Counted from the stretch's first letter, positions 25,399 through 33,333 are shown. The stretch: 64,000 nucleotides of DNA from an uncultured Bacteroidales bacterium (GCA_946415475.1 CAMKSQ010000007.1:1-64000), one strand, 5' to 3'. The notes: generated from the letters alone by a model not told the origin. Program-made: numbers and translations.

Positions 25399-25425
25399 TC
25401 TGTTGTGCAAATGTCGTGCAAAAAG
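25397..25425. repeat. Putative integrase arm-type sites, right end
   Basis: ATTCTGTTGTGCAAAT (25397-25412) is identical to 13549-13564 at the left end, followed by GTCGTGCAAAAA, a weaker copy. They lie about 65 nt inside the right att core. Confidence 0.72.
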
Positions 25426-25476
25426 AAAAGAGAAATCCGTAACAACCTAATTTAGAGATTGTTACGGATTTTGCTC

Positions 25477-25495
25477 GTGCCCAGAGCGGGAATCG
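25477..25495 (+). repeat. Right att copy within the tRNA-Leu 3' end
   Basis: GTGCCCAGAGCGGGAATCG covers the discriminator, the 3' acceptor strand and part of the T arm of the tRNA, identical to 13425-13443. Confidence 0.9.
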
Positions 25496-25561
25496 AACCC
25501 GCACGATATTGCTATCACAGGATTTTGAGTCCAGCGCGTCTACCAATTCCGCCATCCGGGC
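25478..25561 (-). tRNA. tRNA-Leu (anticodon CAA)
   Basis: An 84-nt class II tRNA. Acceptor strands GCCCGGA and TCTGGGC pair (one G-T); D arm GGCGGAATTGGTAGACGCG; anticodon loop CTCAAAA with anticodon CAA (Leu, codon UUG); a long variable arm as in all tRNA-Leu; T arm with GGTTCGATTCC. No CCA is encoded after the discriminator A. The 3' end is the integration target of the adjacent element, and the element restores the acceptor stem so the tRNA stays functional. A strong promoter lies 28 nt upstream. Confidence 0.95.
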
Positions 25562-25589
25562 AAATGGGGTCTTTGGAAAGACAGGACTG

Positions 25590-25621
25590 CAAATTTAGAG
25601 TAATTTCGGGGAACTGCCAAA
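25590..25621 (-). promoter_or_regulatory. Promoter of tRNA-Leu
   Basis: On the minus strand TTTG (25621-25618), 20-nt spacer, TAAATTTG (25597-25590), a perfect consensus, ending 28 nt before the tRNA 5' end. Confidence 0.75.
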
Positions 25622-25630
25622 TTTTTCCGT

Positions 25631-25638
25631 TATCTTTG
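25631..25638 (+). promoter_or_regulatory. -7 box (TATCTTTG) of the esterase-aro operon
   Basis: A perfect TAnnTTTG that ends 6 nt before the ATG at 25645. The -33 region overlaps the divergent tRNA promoter; TTTC at 25604 is a weak candidate. Confidence 0.6.
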
Positions 25639-25644
25639 TAGTCT

Positions 25645-26877
25645 ATGAAAAGAATTCTCTCATGGGGGATTGCGGCAGTGCTGGTTGTGGCCTGCGCGCC
25701 CCGCACGGAAACGGTAACCGGCCACTCGGAGCCGGATTTGGGTTGGCTTTTCCTGGAAAAAGGCCCGTACACCTTACAAACCCACGTGGATGCTGCGCCC
25801 GGCGCGGCTTCACTGGTGCTGGTGAAAGACGTGTCGCTCATGGCCGCCACCCAGGACACCGTGCTTAGCACGCAGGTGGTGGTATCGACAGACAGTACCC
25901 TTACCGTGGAGCTGGGGAAATTGGAGCCCGGTTTTTACCAGGTGCGCCTGCGGGACACGGTCCGCTGGAACATCGGCGTGCGCCCGGATGCAGTGGTAAG
26001 CGTGCCGGATGCCCCGGAGGACTTTGACGCGTTCTGGGAAAGCACCTTCCAGGAGCTGGCACAGGTGCCGCTGGAGCCTGAATATAAGGAGATTCCGGAA
26101 TACTCCAATGAGGTCCGTACCTGCTATGAGGTGCGGTACGAATCCTGGGGCGGAGGTGTTACCGGCGGTATCATTTCCATTCCCAATGCGCCCGGCAAGT
26201 ATCCGGTGCAAATCATGTACATGGGCTACGGCGCAGATCCGTATTACATGGATCCGAACGCCTATCCGGAGCAGATCCAGTTCCTGGTGAGCGTACGGGA
26301 TCAGGGCATCTTCAAGGACGATATGGGCGGCTGGATCGACAGAGGCATCCGCGCAAAACAGACCTTTTATTATAGAGGTGCCTTCTGCGACGTAAAACGC
26401 GCGGTGGATTTTGTGGCTTCTTTGGAGAAGGCCGATGTCAACCGCATGGTCGCCTGGGGCGAGAGCCAGGGCGGTGCGTTCACGTTCCTGTCGGCCGCTG
26501 TGGATAGCCGTATCAAGGCCATTGCCCCCGCGGTGCCTTTCCTGGGAGACTACGAAGACTACGCCCGCATCGTTTGGTGGCCGGTACACGAGGTGATGGA
26601 GGCGGCCGACGGGCAGGGCATCCCGCATGAGCAGCTTTTTGCCATGCTGCGCTATTTCGACATCAAGAACTTCGCCCCCAAGGTGAAGTGCCCGGTATAT
26701 ATGAGCTTCGGCCTGCAGGATCCTACCTGCCCGCCGCATACCAATTTCGCCATTTATAACAACCTGGGAACCAGCGACAAACGCTTCCTTTGCGTGCCCA
26801 CCTGCGGCCATGCTATGTGGCAGGAGCCGCTTTGGGACCGCGAGCGTGCCGCCTTCCTGGAAAGCATGCTGCAATGA
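25645..26877 (+). CDS. Acetyl xylan esterase / cephalosporin-C deacetylase family lipoprotein
   Basis: A 410-residue exported protein with lipobox (VLVVAC, Cys about residue 17). Residues about 20-115 form an N-terminal beta domain; about 120-410 form an alpha/beta hydrolase of the AXE1 family. The catalytic Ser is in WGESQGG (about Ser274), the Asp in FGLQDPTCP (about Asp359) and the His in CGHAMW (about His389), in the correct order and spacing. It probably removes acetyl groups from plant or host polysaccharides in the periplasm or at the surface. The stop overlaps the aroB start (ATGA), an unexpected pairing of a secreted esterase with a shikimate gene. Confidence 0.9.
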   Translation: MKRILSWGIAAVLVVACAPRTETVTGHSEPDLGWLFLEKGPYTLQTHVDAAPGAASLVLVKDVSLMAATQDTVLSTQVVVSTDSTLTVELGKLEPGFYQVRLRDTVRWNIGVRPDAVVSVPDAPEDFDAFWESTFQELAQVPLEPEYKEIPEYSNEVRTCYEVRYESWGGGVTGGIISIPNAPGKYPVQIMYMGYGADPYYMDPNAYPEQIQFLVSVRDQGIFKDDMGGWIDRGIRAKQTFYYRGAFCDVKRAVDFVASLEKADVNRMVAWGESQGGAFTFLSAAVDSRIKAIAPAVPFLGDYEDYARIVWWPVHEVMEAADGQGIPHEQLFAMLRYFDIKNFAPKVKCPVYMSFGLQDPTCPPHTNFAIYNNLGTSDKRFLCVPTCGHAMWQEPLWDRERAAFLESMLQ

Positions 26878-27968
26878 ACGCACCCGTCCTCCTTTCCCTG
26901 ACCGATGCCCTGGCCCGCCTGCAAGCGGAGCCGGAACTGTTCATGGTATATGACGGAAACGTAGAATGGGTGGCCTCGCAGTTGCTGGAGGTCCTTCCGG
27001 TACGCGCATCCATGCTGCTGGAGACCTCGGAAGAGGGGAAAACCCTGCAGACGGTGCAAATGTTGGAGCGTTGGCTTTTACAGGCCGATGCCTCCCGCGG
27101 CGCCCTTCTGCTGGCCGTAGGCGGCGGCATCACCACGGATCTGGTGGGCTTTACGGCCGCCATCTACAAGCGCGGTATCCGCTATGCAAACGTGCCCACG
27201 ACGCTCCTGGCGCAGGTGGACGCGGCCATCGGCGGAAAAACGGGCGTTAATCTGGACGGCTACAAAAACATGCTGGGCGCTTTCCGGATGCCGGAATTCA
27301 CGGTGCTGGAGGCGTCGTTCCTGCAGACGCTGCCCCCGCGCGAGTTCCGCTGCGGCCTGGCGGAACTGCTCAAGACTTTCCTTCTTGCCGACGGCCCGGC
27401 CTATGCCGCAATCGTCTCGTCCTTAAAAATGGGCCAAAACGAGGACGAGAGGGGCAAAATGGGCATCTCGTCCTTAAAAAAAACCGATTTTGAGGACGAG
27501 AGGAGGGGAATGGACTTGTCGTCCTTAAAAAGGGCCAATTTTGAGGATGCGGTGCGGAAGGCGGCGGCCATCAAGTCCCAAATCGTGACCGAGGACCCCG
27601 AGGAGCACGGCGTTCGTGCCAAACTGAACCTGGGACACACCTTCGGGCACGCCATTGAGCATGAGGCACGGGTACATGGGGACGATATCAACCACGGGGA
27701 GGCCGTTGCCATGGGCATCATCCTGGCGGCGGAACTGTCGGAGCGGCTGGGCGTGGCGCAGAAGGGTTTATCGACCCAATTGAAGGCCGATTTCAGTCTC
27801 CTGGGCCTGCCGGTGGAAAGCCCTTATCCGGTGGAAGACCTGCTGGAAGCGCTGCGCAAAGACAAGAAGGCCGTTACTGGCGAAAAGGTGAAATTTGTGC
27901 TCCTGCGTGCCCCCGGAGACGTTATTTTGCAAGAATTACCCTATGATTGCTACCTCCATACAAAATAA
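26874..27968 (+). CDS. aroB: 3-dehydroquinate synthase, with an in-frame repeat insertion
   Basis: Start at the ATG overlapping the esterase stop (26874-26877), 364 residues. The NAD-binding region AVGGGITTDLVGFTAAIYKRG and the ANVPTTLLAQVDAAIGGKTG motif are typical of AroB, as are the metal-ligand segments LNLGHTFGHAIEHE and INHGEAVAMGI. It converts DAHP to 3-dehydroquinate, the second step of the shikimate pathway. Residues about 181-225 hold three 17-residue repeats (SSLK...FEDER pattern) in a helical region just after GLAELLK, encoded by 51-nt palindromic units. The last one merges into the native sequence. The catalytic residues are intact, so the enzyme is likely active. The stop overlaps aroDA by 26 nt. 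Confidence 0.93.
   Translation: MNAPVLLSLTDALARLQAEPELFMVYDGNVEWVASQLLEVLPVRASMLLETSEEGKTLQTVQMLERWLLQADASRGALLLAVGGGITTDLVGFTAAIYKRGIRYANVPTTLLAQVDAAIGGKTGVNLDGYKNMLGAFRMPEFTVLEASFLQTLPPREFRCGLAELLKTFLLADGPAYAAIVSSLKMGQNEDERGKMGISSLKKTDFEDERRGMDLSSLKRANFEDAVRKAAAIKSQIVTEDPEEHGVRAKLNLGHTFGHAIEHEARVHGDDINHGEAVAMGIILAAELSERLGVAQKGLSTQLKADFSLLGLPVESPYPVEDLLEALRKDKKAVTGEKVKFVLLRAPGDVILQELPYDCYLHTK
27415..27552 (+). repeat. Three tandem 51-nt palindromic units inside aroB
   Basis: Units start at 27415, 27466 and 27517 (spacing exactly 51 nt, 17 codons). Each begins with TCTCGTCCTTAAAA or a variant and contains an inverted partner such as TTTTGAGGACGAGA, forming stems of 9 to 14 bp. The reading frame of aroB is kept. 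Confidence 0.85.
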
Positions 27969-29967
27969 GGAACTCTCGGAAATCCTGGACTTGTTGCCGG
28001 GGCTGGAAATGGCGGAAATCCGCCTGGACCGCTGCGCCCTGGAGGAAGAGGAGATCGACCAGTTGTTCTCGGAGTCCGATGTGCCGCTTATCGCCACCTG
28101 CCGGCTTCAGGAAGAGCCCCAGGCCCCTGCGCTGCTGGAGCGGGCCATTCAGGCCGGCGCCAAGTACGCGGACCTGGAGATGGAAGCCCCTGCCTCCGTG
28201 GGACGACGCATCCGCGAGGCTTGCCGCGAGTGGGGCACCGTGCTCATCCGCTCGTACCATAATTTTGAGGGAACGCCTCCGCTGCCGGTGTTGCAATCCC
28301 TGGTGGAACGTGCGCGTCAGTTTGGTGGAGAGGTGGTGAAAATCGTCACTACAGCTACTTCTGAGGCCGATAATGCCGTTGTGGCGCAATTATATGAGGC
28401 CTCTGCGCCAGGCACGTTGGTTGCCTTTTGCATGGGTGAAAAAGGACGGGCTTCCCGCCTGGAAGCGCTGAAACGCGGTGCACCGTTCACTTACGCTTGT
28501 TTGAGCGAAGGCGACGCCACCGCCGAGGGTCAATGGACCCTGGAAGAGATGCGGAAGGCCGTGTATGGGGATTTTCGCTTTGTGAAAGCGGAGCTGCTGC
28601 CCATGCCGTCGTCCAAGAGCTTTGCCCAGCGGGCCATCATTGCGGCGGCGCTGGCGGAAGGAACCTCGCACCTGAGCGGCTATTCTCCCTGTGGCGATAA
28701 CGAAAGCGCGTTACGCGTGGCCCAGGCGCTTGGCGCAAAGGTGCAAGTGAATGGTTCACAGCTGATTATCGAGGGAATTGGCGCCGGGGAAGGCGGTTTG
28801 CATCTTCCGGAACTCCATACCGGAGAGTCCGGCTTCCTCACACGACTGATGATTCCGCTGCTGTCGGTGCTATCGACAGAACCGGTGCGGGTCACGGGAG
28901 AAAAAACGCTCCTCTCGCGCCCGTTGACGGATGCCCATGACATCATGGCTGCTTATGGCGTACGCCTGTACCCGGAGAGCAATGCCTCCCGCAAAACGGA
29001 CTGCTATCTGCCGCTCAAAGTGGCGGGTCCGCTCCTTCCCGGCCGGGCCGATGTGTCCGGAAAAGGCGGCTCCCAACTGGTGAGCGGCCTGCTGGCAGCC
29101 CTGCCGCTCTTGCAGGAAAAATCGGTCCTCTATGTCCATGAGCCGCGGAGCATCCCGTACCTCTTTATTACGGTGGACGTCCTCAAGAAGTTCGGCATAA
29201 AAATCGGTTCGGAAATGGAGGGTGACGATGCCTTCCTGGAAACGCAGGACTGGAGCCTCTGCACGGGCGTGAATTTCCGCATTCGCGGCGGTCAGCGCTA
29301 TCGGGCGGCGGATTTCGCCATCGAGGCCGATTGGTCCGGTGCCGCACCCTTCCTGGTTGCCGGTGCCATCTTTGGCGACGTGGAGGTAACGGGATTGGAT
29401 ACGCGTTCCCTGCAGGCCGATATTTCCATCATGGATATTCTCACGGAAGCCGGCGCCAGCATGTCGCAGCTGGATGGGGAAGATGGTCCCATCCATGTGA
29501 GGCGCGCTCCGTTAAGTCCTTTCCGGGCCGATCTGAACAACTGCCCGGATTTGTTCCCGATGGTGGCAGTATTGGCCGCCTTCTGCCCGGGAGAAAGTCA
29601 CCTGTTTGGCGTGGAACGCCTGCGTCATAAAGAGACGGACCGTGCCTCCGCTATAGAACAAACCCTGAAACAGATGGGTGTGGAGGTGGCTGTAAACGAC
29701 GACGAAATGGTGGTTTCCGGCATTTCTCTCACCCAACGCATGGCCACAGGGCGCCTTCTGAAGGGGGGTAACTATCCTTCCTTCTCCGACCACCGCATGG
29801 TGATGGCCCTGAAGGTTGCGGCCCTGGGCGCGGACGCTCCTGTGGTCATCGACGACACCGCCTGCGTCGCCAAATCTTTCCCCAATTTCAATTGTTTATT
29901 TGATACTCTTGTCATACCGAGTGGTTCTCTTGTCATACCGAGCGAAGCGAGTGTATCTCAAAAATAA
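27943..29967 (+). CDS. aroDA: Fused 3-dehydroquinate dehydratase (type I) - EPSP synthase
   Basis: Start at ATG 27943 (674 residues), 26 nt inside the end of aroB. Residues about 1-215 are a type I dehydroquinase: catalytic His in RSYHNFEGTP, Schiff-base Lys in GGEVVKIVTTATS, and FCMGEKGRASR near the end. Residues about 222-660 are EPSP synthase: LPMPSSKSFAQRA, TGESGFLTR, LLSRPLTDA, the SGKGGSQLVSGLL segment, LRHKETDRASAIE and FSDHRMVMALKVA. The fusion would catalyse steps 3 and 6 of the shikimate pathway. Some glycine motifs differ from the textbook form (for example TGESG in place of GNAGT). The last about 17 residues (VIPSGSLVIPSEASVSQ) are encoded by two dispersed repeat units and are not part of the enzyme fold. 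Confidence 0.92.
   Translation: MIATSIQNKELSEILDLLPGLEMAEIRLDRCALEEEEIDQLFSESDVPLIATCRLQEEPQAPALLERAIQAGAKYADLEMEAPASVGRRIREACREWGTVLIRSYHNFEGTPPLPVLQSLVERARQFGGEVVKIVTTATSEADNAVVAQLYEASAPGTLVAFCMGEKGRASRLEALKRGAPFTYACLSEGDATAEGQWTLEEMRKAVYGDFRFVKAELLPMPSSKSFAQRAIIAAALAEGTSHLSGYSPCGDNESALRVAQALGAKVQVNGSQLIIEGIGAGEGGLHLPELHTGESGFLTRLMIPLLSVLSTEPVRVTGEKTLLSRPLTDAHDIMAAYGVRLYPESNASRKTDCYLPLKVAGPLLPGRADVSGKGGSQLVSGLLAALPLLQEKSVLYVHEPRSIPYLFITVDVLKKFGIKIGSEMEGDDAFLETQDWSLCTGVNFRIRGGQRYRAADFAIEADWSGAAPFLVAGAIFGDVEVTGLDTRSLQADISIMDILTEAGASMSQLDGEDGPIHVRRAPLSPFRADLNNCPDLFPMVAVLAAFCPGESHLFGVERLRHKETDRASAIEQTLKQMGVEVAVNDDEMVVSGISLTQRMATGRLLKGGNYPSFSDHRMVMALKVAALGADAPVVIDDTACVAKSFPNFNCLFDTLVIPSGSLVIPSEASVSQK
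29911..29959 (+). repeat. Dispersed repeat units at the 3' end of aroDA (copies A and B)
   Basis: Copy A (29911-29929) and the complete 28-nt copy B (29932-29959) both begin GTCATACCGAG. Copy B is identical to 32593-32620. Both are translated as the C-terminal tail of the fused AroDA protein, and the stop codon follows copy B. Confidence 0.85.
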
Positions 29968-29973
29968 CGAACT

Positions 29974-31107
29974 ATGAATACCTTTGGCAATAAATTTCGC
30001 GTAAGCATTTTTGGCGAATCCCACGGGGAGCGCATCGGCGTAACCTTGGACGGCGTCCTGCCCGGCATTCCGCTCAGTGAGGAAGATTTCACTCAGGACC
30101 TTCTCCGCCGAAAGGCCGGGGCGCTGGGAACCACGCCGCGTGTGGAGTCCGACCTCCCGGAAATTGTTTCCGGCGTGTACGAGGGCCATACGACGGGTGC
30201 TCCGCTCACCATTCTTTTCCGCAACGAGAACACCCGCAGCGAGGACTACGAGCAGTTCCGCAAACATCCCCGTCCAGGCCATGCCGACTTCACGGCCAAC
30301 CTCAAGTTCGGCGGTTTCAACGACCCCCGCGGCGGCGGCCATTTCAGCGGCCGGCTCACGCTGGGCATCGTCGCAGCTGGCGTCGTAGCCAAAAAGATGC
30401 TCTATTTTGCCAGCTTCCATGCTGCGCTTACCGAGGTGGGAGGCATCAAGGAGGCGGACCGCTGGCCGGAGGCGCTTCGTGCTGCACAGGCCGATGGCGA
30501 TTCCCTGGGCGGAATTGTGGAGTGCACGGTAGAGAACGTTCCTATCGGCCTTGGAGAACCCTTCTGGAACAGTGTCGAGAGCCAGATTTCCCATGCCATC
30601 TTTGCCATTCCCGGCGTGCGGGGCATTGAGTTTGGCGATGGTTTTGCTGCAGCTGCCATGCACGGGTCGGAGCACAACGATCCGTTCCCGGAGCATCATT
30701 GCTGCCATGGGGAGCATGAGGAGGGGCATGAGTGCCACTGCCATGGGGAGCACGAGGAGGGGCATGAGTGCCACTGCCATGGGGAGCACGAGGATGAATC
30801 ACACGAATGCTGCCATGGGGAAGGCGGTTGCCATCATGAAGAGGGAGAATGCCACCATGAAGAAGGGGAAGGGCACCACTGCTGTGGCCGTCATAAGCGC
30901 CCGCAGCCGCCCGTCACCAACCACGCCGGCGGCGTGAACGGCGGCATCACCAATGGCAATCCGCTGGTGTTCCGCGTGGCCTTCAAACCCACCGCCAGCA
31001 TCGCCAAGGCCGGCATTCCGGGGCGTCACGACGTCTGTTTCGCCCTGCGCACTCCCGTGATTGTAGAGGCCATGGCGGCCATCGTCCTGGTGGACCTGGC
31101 GCTTTAG
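29974..31107 (+). CDS. aroC: Chorismate synthase with a His/Cys-rich insertion
   Basis: A 377-residue protein, 6 nt after aroDA. The family motifs are present: FGESHGERIG, GALGTTPRVESD, RPGHADFTANLKFG, RGGGHFSGRLT, GVRGIEFGDGF and NHAGGVNGGITNG followed by the PTASIAK region. It makes chorismate from EPSP using reduced FMN. Between the conserved HGSEHNDPF and the NHAGG segment, where most homologues have a short loop, lie about 75 residues (about 237-312) rich in His, Cys and Glu with repeats of HGEHEEGHECHC. This looks like a metal-binding block. Flanking active-site residues are intact. The next gene, sufB, has its own promoter. Confidence 0.93.
   Translation: MNTFGNKFRVSIFGESHGERIGVTLDGVLPGIPLSEEDFTQDLLRRKAGALGTTPRVESDLPEIVSGVYEGHTTGAPLTILFRNENTRSEDYEQFRKHPRPGHADFTANLKFGGFNDPRGGGHFSGRLTLGIVAAGVVAKKMLYFASFHAALTEVGGIKEADRWPEALRAAQADGDSLGGIVECTVENVPIGLGEPFWNSVESQISHAIFAIPGVRGIEFGDGFAAAAMHGSEHNDPFPEHHCCHGEHEEGHECHCHGEHEEGHECHCHGEHEDESHECCHGEGGCHHEEGECHHEEGEGHHCCGRHKRPQPPVTNHAGGVNGGITNGNPLVFRVAFKPTASIAKAGIPGRHDVCFALRTPVIVEAMAAIVLVDLAL
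30682..30912 (+). repeat. His/Cys-rich coding insertion with 36-bp tandem repeats in aroC
   Basis: A 36-bp unit starting CATGGGGAGCA recurs at 30706 and 30742 and partly at 30778; a degenerate CACCATGAAGA series follows. The whole block is in frame and codes almost only for His, Glu, Gly and Cys. Confidence 0.85.
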
Positions 31108-31135
31108 GTTAAGTCGGGCAAAAATCGTATCTTTG
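31103..31135 (+). promoter_or_regulatory. Promoter of the suf operon
   Basis: TATCTTTG at 31128-31135, a perfect -7 box, with TTTA at 31103-31106 as a 21-nt-spaced -33 candidate. It ends 7 nt before the sufB ATG. Confidence 0.6.
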
Positions 31136-31142
31136 CATCCCT

Positions 31143-32579
31143 ATGGCAGAAGATATCATACAGCAGTTTACCTCCGGGGAGTACAAGGAAGGCTTTGTGA
31201 CCGACGTGGAGCAGGAGTTCATTCCCAAGGGGTTGAACGAGGATATCGTGCGCATGATATCGGCCCGGAAAGAGGAGCCCGAATGGCTGCTGGAATTCCG
31301 GCTGGACGCCTTCCGCAAGTGGCAGGCCATGCCGCAGCCAGATTGGGCGCATCTGGATATGCCGGAGATTGATTTTCAGGACATTATCTACTTTGCCGCA
31401 CCCAAGAAGGACAAGGATCGTCCCAAGGAAATCGACCCTAAACTGGCGGAGACTTTTGACAAACTGGGCATTCCCCTCAAGGAGCGGGACGTTCTGGCGG
31501 GTGTTGTGGCGGTAGATGCCGTCTTCGACTCCGTGTCCGTTACCACCACTTTCCGCAAAACCCTCGCGGAAAAGGGCATTATTTTCTGCTCTTTCTCGGA
31601 GGCTGTGAAAGAGCATCCGGACCTGGTGCGTAAGTACCTGGCCAGCGTAGTGCCCGCCTCCGACAACTTTTTCGCGGCCCTGAACAGCGCCGTTTTCTCC
31701 GACGGCTCCTTCTGCTACATACCCAAAGGCGTCCGCTGCCCCATGGAGCTCAGTAGCTACTTCCGTATCAACGCCCGCGGCACCGGCCAGTTCGAGCGCA
31801 CGCTCATCGTTGCCGATGAAGGCTCCTACGTCAGTTACATGGAAGGCTGCACGGCCCCCATGCGCGACGAGCAGCAGCTTCACGCCGCCGTGGTGGAAAT
31901 TATCGTGGAAAAAGATGCCGATGTCAAATACTCCACCGTCCAGAACTGGTACCCCGGCGATGCAGACGGCAAGGGCGGCATCCTGAACCTGGTGACCAAG
32001 CGCGGCATCTGCAAAGGCAGCGGCTCGCACCTGAGCTGGACCCAGGTGGAAACCGGCAGCGCCATCACCTGGAAATATCCATCGACCATCTTAAAGGGCG
32101 ATTTTTCCTCCTCTGAATTTTATTCGGTGGCCGTTACCAACAACCACCAGCAGGCCGATACCGGCACCAAGATGATTCATCTGGGGCAGGGGACCAAGAG
32201 CCGGATCGTGTCCAAAGGCATATCGGCAGGGGTGAGCCAGAACAGTTACCGTGGCTTGGTGCGCATGGGCAAAAATGCCAGGAACGCGCGCAATTATTCG
32301 CAGTGCGACAGCCTGCTCATCGGCTCGCGATGCGGCGCCCATACCTTCCCGCTGATCCAGTCGCAGAACCCCACGGCTACGGTGGAGCACGAGGCAACCA
32401 CTTCCAAAATATCTGAGGATCAGTTGTTTTACTGCAATCAGCGGGGTATCGGCCCGGAAGAGGCGGTGGGCCTGATTGTGAACGGCTATGCCCGTGAAGT
32501 GCTGAGCCGCCTGCCCATGGAATTTGCTGTGGAGGCGCAAAAACTGCTCCAAGTATCCCTTGAAGGCAGTGTAGGATAG
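31143..32579 (+). CDS. sufB: Fe-S cluster scaffold protein SufB
   Basis: A 478-residue SufB. Recognisable family blocks: [73 protein letters not shown] and [20 protein letters not shown]. It forms the SufBC2D complex on which Fe-S clusters are assembled in the cytosol. The length and conserved Cys/Glu/His in the C-terminal core are normal. It heads a sufB-pnuC-sufC-sufD gene order with its own promoter. Confidence 0.95.
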   Translation: MAEDIIQQFTSGEYKEGFVTDVEQEFIPKGLNEDIVRMISARKEEPEWLLEFRLDAFRKWQAMPQPDWAHLDMPEIDFQDIIYFAAPKKDKDRPKEIDPKLAETFDKLGIPLKERDVLAGVVAVDAVFDSVSVTTTFRKTLAEKGIIFCSFSEAVKEHPDLVRKYLASVVPASDNFFAALNSAVFSDGSFCYIPKGVRCPMELSSYFRINARGTGQFERTLIVADEGSYVSYMEGCTAPMRDEQQLHAAVVEIIVEKDADVKYSTVQNWYPGDADGKGGILNLVTKRGICKGSGSHLSWTQVETGSAITWKYPSTILKGDFSSSEFYSVAVTNNHQQADTGTKMIHLGQGTKSRIVSKGISAGVSQNSYRGLVRMGKNARNARNYSQCDSLLIGSRCGAHTFPLIQSQNPTATVEHEATTSKISEDQLFYCNQRGIGPEEAVGLIVNGYAREVLSRLPMEFAVEAQKLLQVSLEGSVG

Positions 32580-32592
32580 TTAATGTTTCCCT

Positions 32593-32620
32593 GTCATACC
32601 GAGCGAAGCGAGTGTATCTC
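32593..32620 (+). repeat. Dispersed repeat unit (copy C) in front of pnuC
   Basis: A 28-nt unit starting GTCATACCGAGCGAAGCG, identical to copy B at 29932-29959. It ends exactly at the base before the pnuC ATG, so the repeat supplies the whole ribosome-binding region of that gene. Confidence 0.85.
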
Positions 32621-33262
32621 ATGTTAGACACCATCATATTCGAATTGGCCGGGCGCCCGGTGCTCCTCATCGACCTTATTTGTTCGGTCCTGGGGCTCAC
32701 CTGCGTGTTCCTTGCGGGACGCAATTCCAAGTACAACTTCTGGGTGGGCTACCTGTACACGGCGGCGCTGTTCCTGCTTTTCATGCACCGGAACCTGTAC
32801 GCCAACTTGCTGCTGCAGCCCATTTCGCTGGTCATCAACATGCTGGGGCATTACCGTTGGACGCATCCCAAGCCGGAGGAATCCAGTGATGGCAAAACCC
32901 TGAATGTGAGTTCGTTAACTTGGATGTGGCGCGTTTACTGCGTGGCGGGAGTGTTCATCATCGCCGGCCTGTGGGGCTGGTCGCTGGACCGTCTGTTCCC
33001 GGAGGACCCGCATCCGTACCTGGATTCCTGTGTTACGGTGCTCATCCTCATGGCCCAGCTGCTCAGCGCCCTTAAAAAGTGGGACTGCTGGATTGCCTGG
33101 CTGCTGGTGAACATTACGCAAATCATCCTGCACCTGAGCGTGGGCAATGTGCTCATGTCCATCGTGAGCGCCCTGTACCTCATTAACGGCATTTGGTCCC
33201 TGGTGTCATGGGACCACCTGATGCATGGTACGCAAAGTGCTGATAATAAGAAAGATAAGTAA
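32621..33262 (+). CDS. pnuC: PnuC-family nicotinamide riboside transporter
   Basis: A 213-residue inner-membrane protein with about seven predicted helices. The PnuC pattern is visible: NFWVGYLYTAALFLLF, then NLYANLLLQPISLVINMLGH with a following Trp, and DSCVTVLILMAQLLSALK, then WLLVNITQIILHL. Members carry nicotinamide riboside or related vitamins (thiamine, riboflavin) across the membrane by facilitated diffusion. ATG 32621 is chosen; a GTG at 32612 would start inside a repeat unit. The gene lies oddly between sufB and sufC. The exact substrate cannot be called. Confidence 0.78.
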   Translation: MLDTIIFELAGRPVLLIDLICSVLGLTCVFLAGRNSKYNFWVGYLYTAALFLLFMHRNLYANLLLQPISLVINMLGHYRWTHPKPEESSDGKTLNVSSLTWMWRVYCVAGVFIIAGLWGWSLDRLFPEDPHPYLDSCVTVLILMAQLLSALKKWDCWIAWLLVNITQIILHLSVGNVLMSIVSALYLINGIWSLVSWDHLMHGTQSADNKKDK

Positions 33263-33333
33263 ACGAACCCTGGAATAATTAATGGGGTTCGATAACATAA
33301 GATAATGATAAACAACTAGTTACATACCAGGCT

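Larger units (their letters stand above)
13425..25495. mobile_element. Integrative (mobilisable-type) element inserted in tRNA-Leu(CAA), carrying a fimbrial operon
   Basis: The element is bounded by a perfect 19-bp direct repeat (13425-13443 and 25477-25495). The right copy is the 3' end of the tRNA-Leu gene and the left copy is the orphan duplicate left by integration. Just inside both ends lie identical 16-bp motifs likely bound by the integrase. Contents in order: tyrosine recombinase, YhcG-type nuclease, two-TM protein, excisionase-like HTH, two replication/mobilisation-type proteins, MobC-like protein, a stub where a relaxase is expected, then five surface-structure genes. Removing the element rejoins the tRNA with a terminator hairpin. 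It is about 12 kb, with no conjugation apparatus, so it would depend on a helper to move. Confidence 0.88.
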
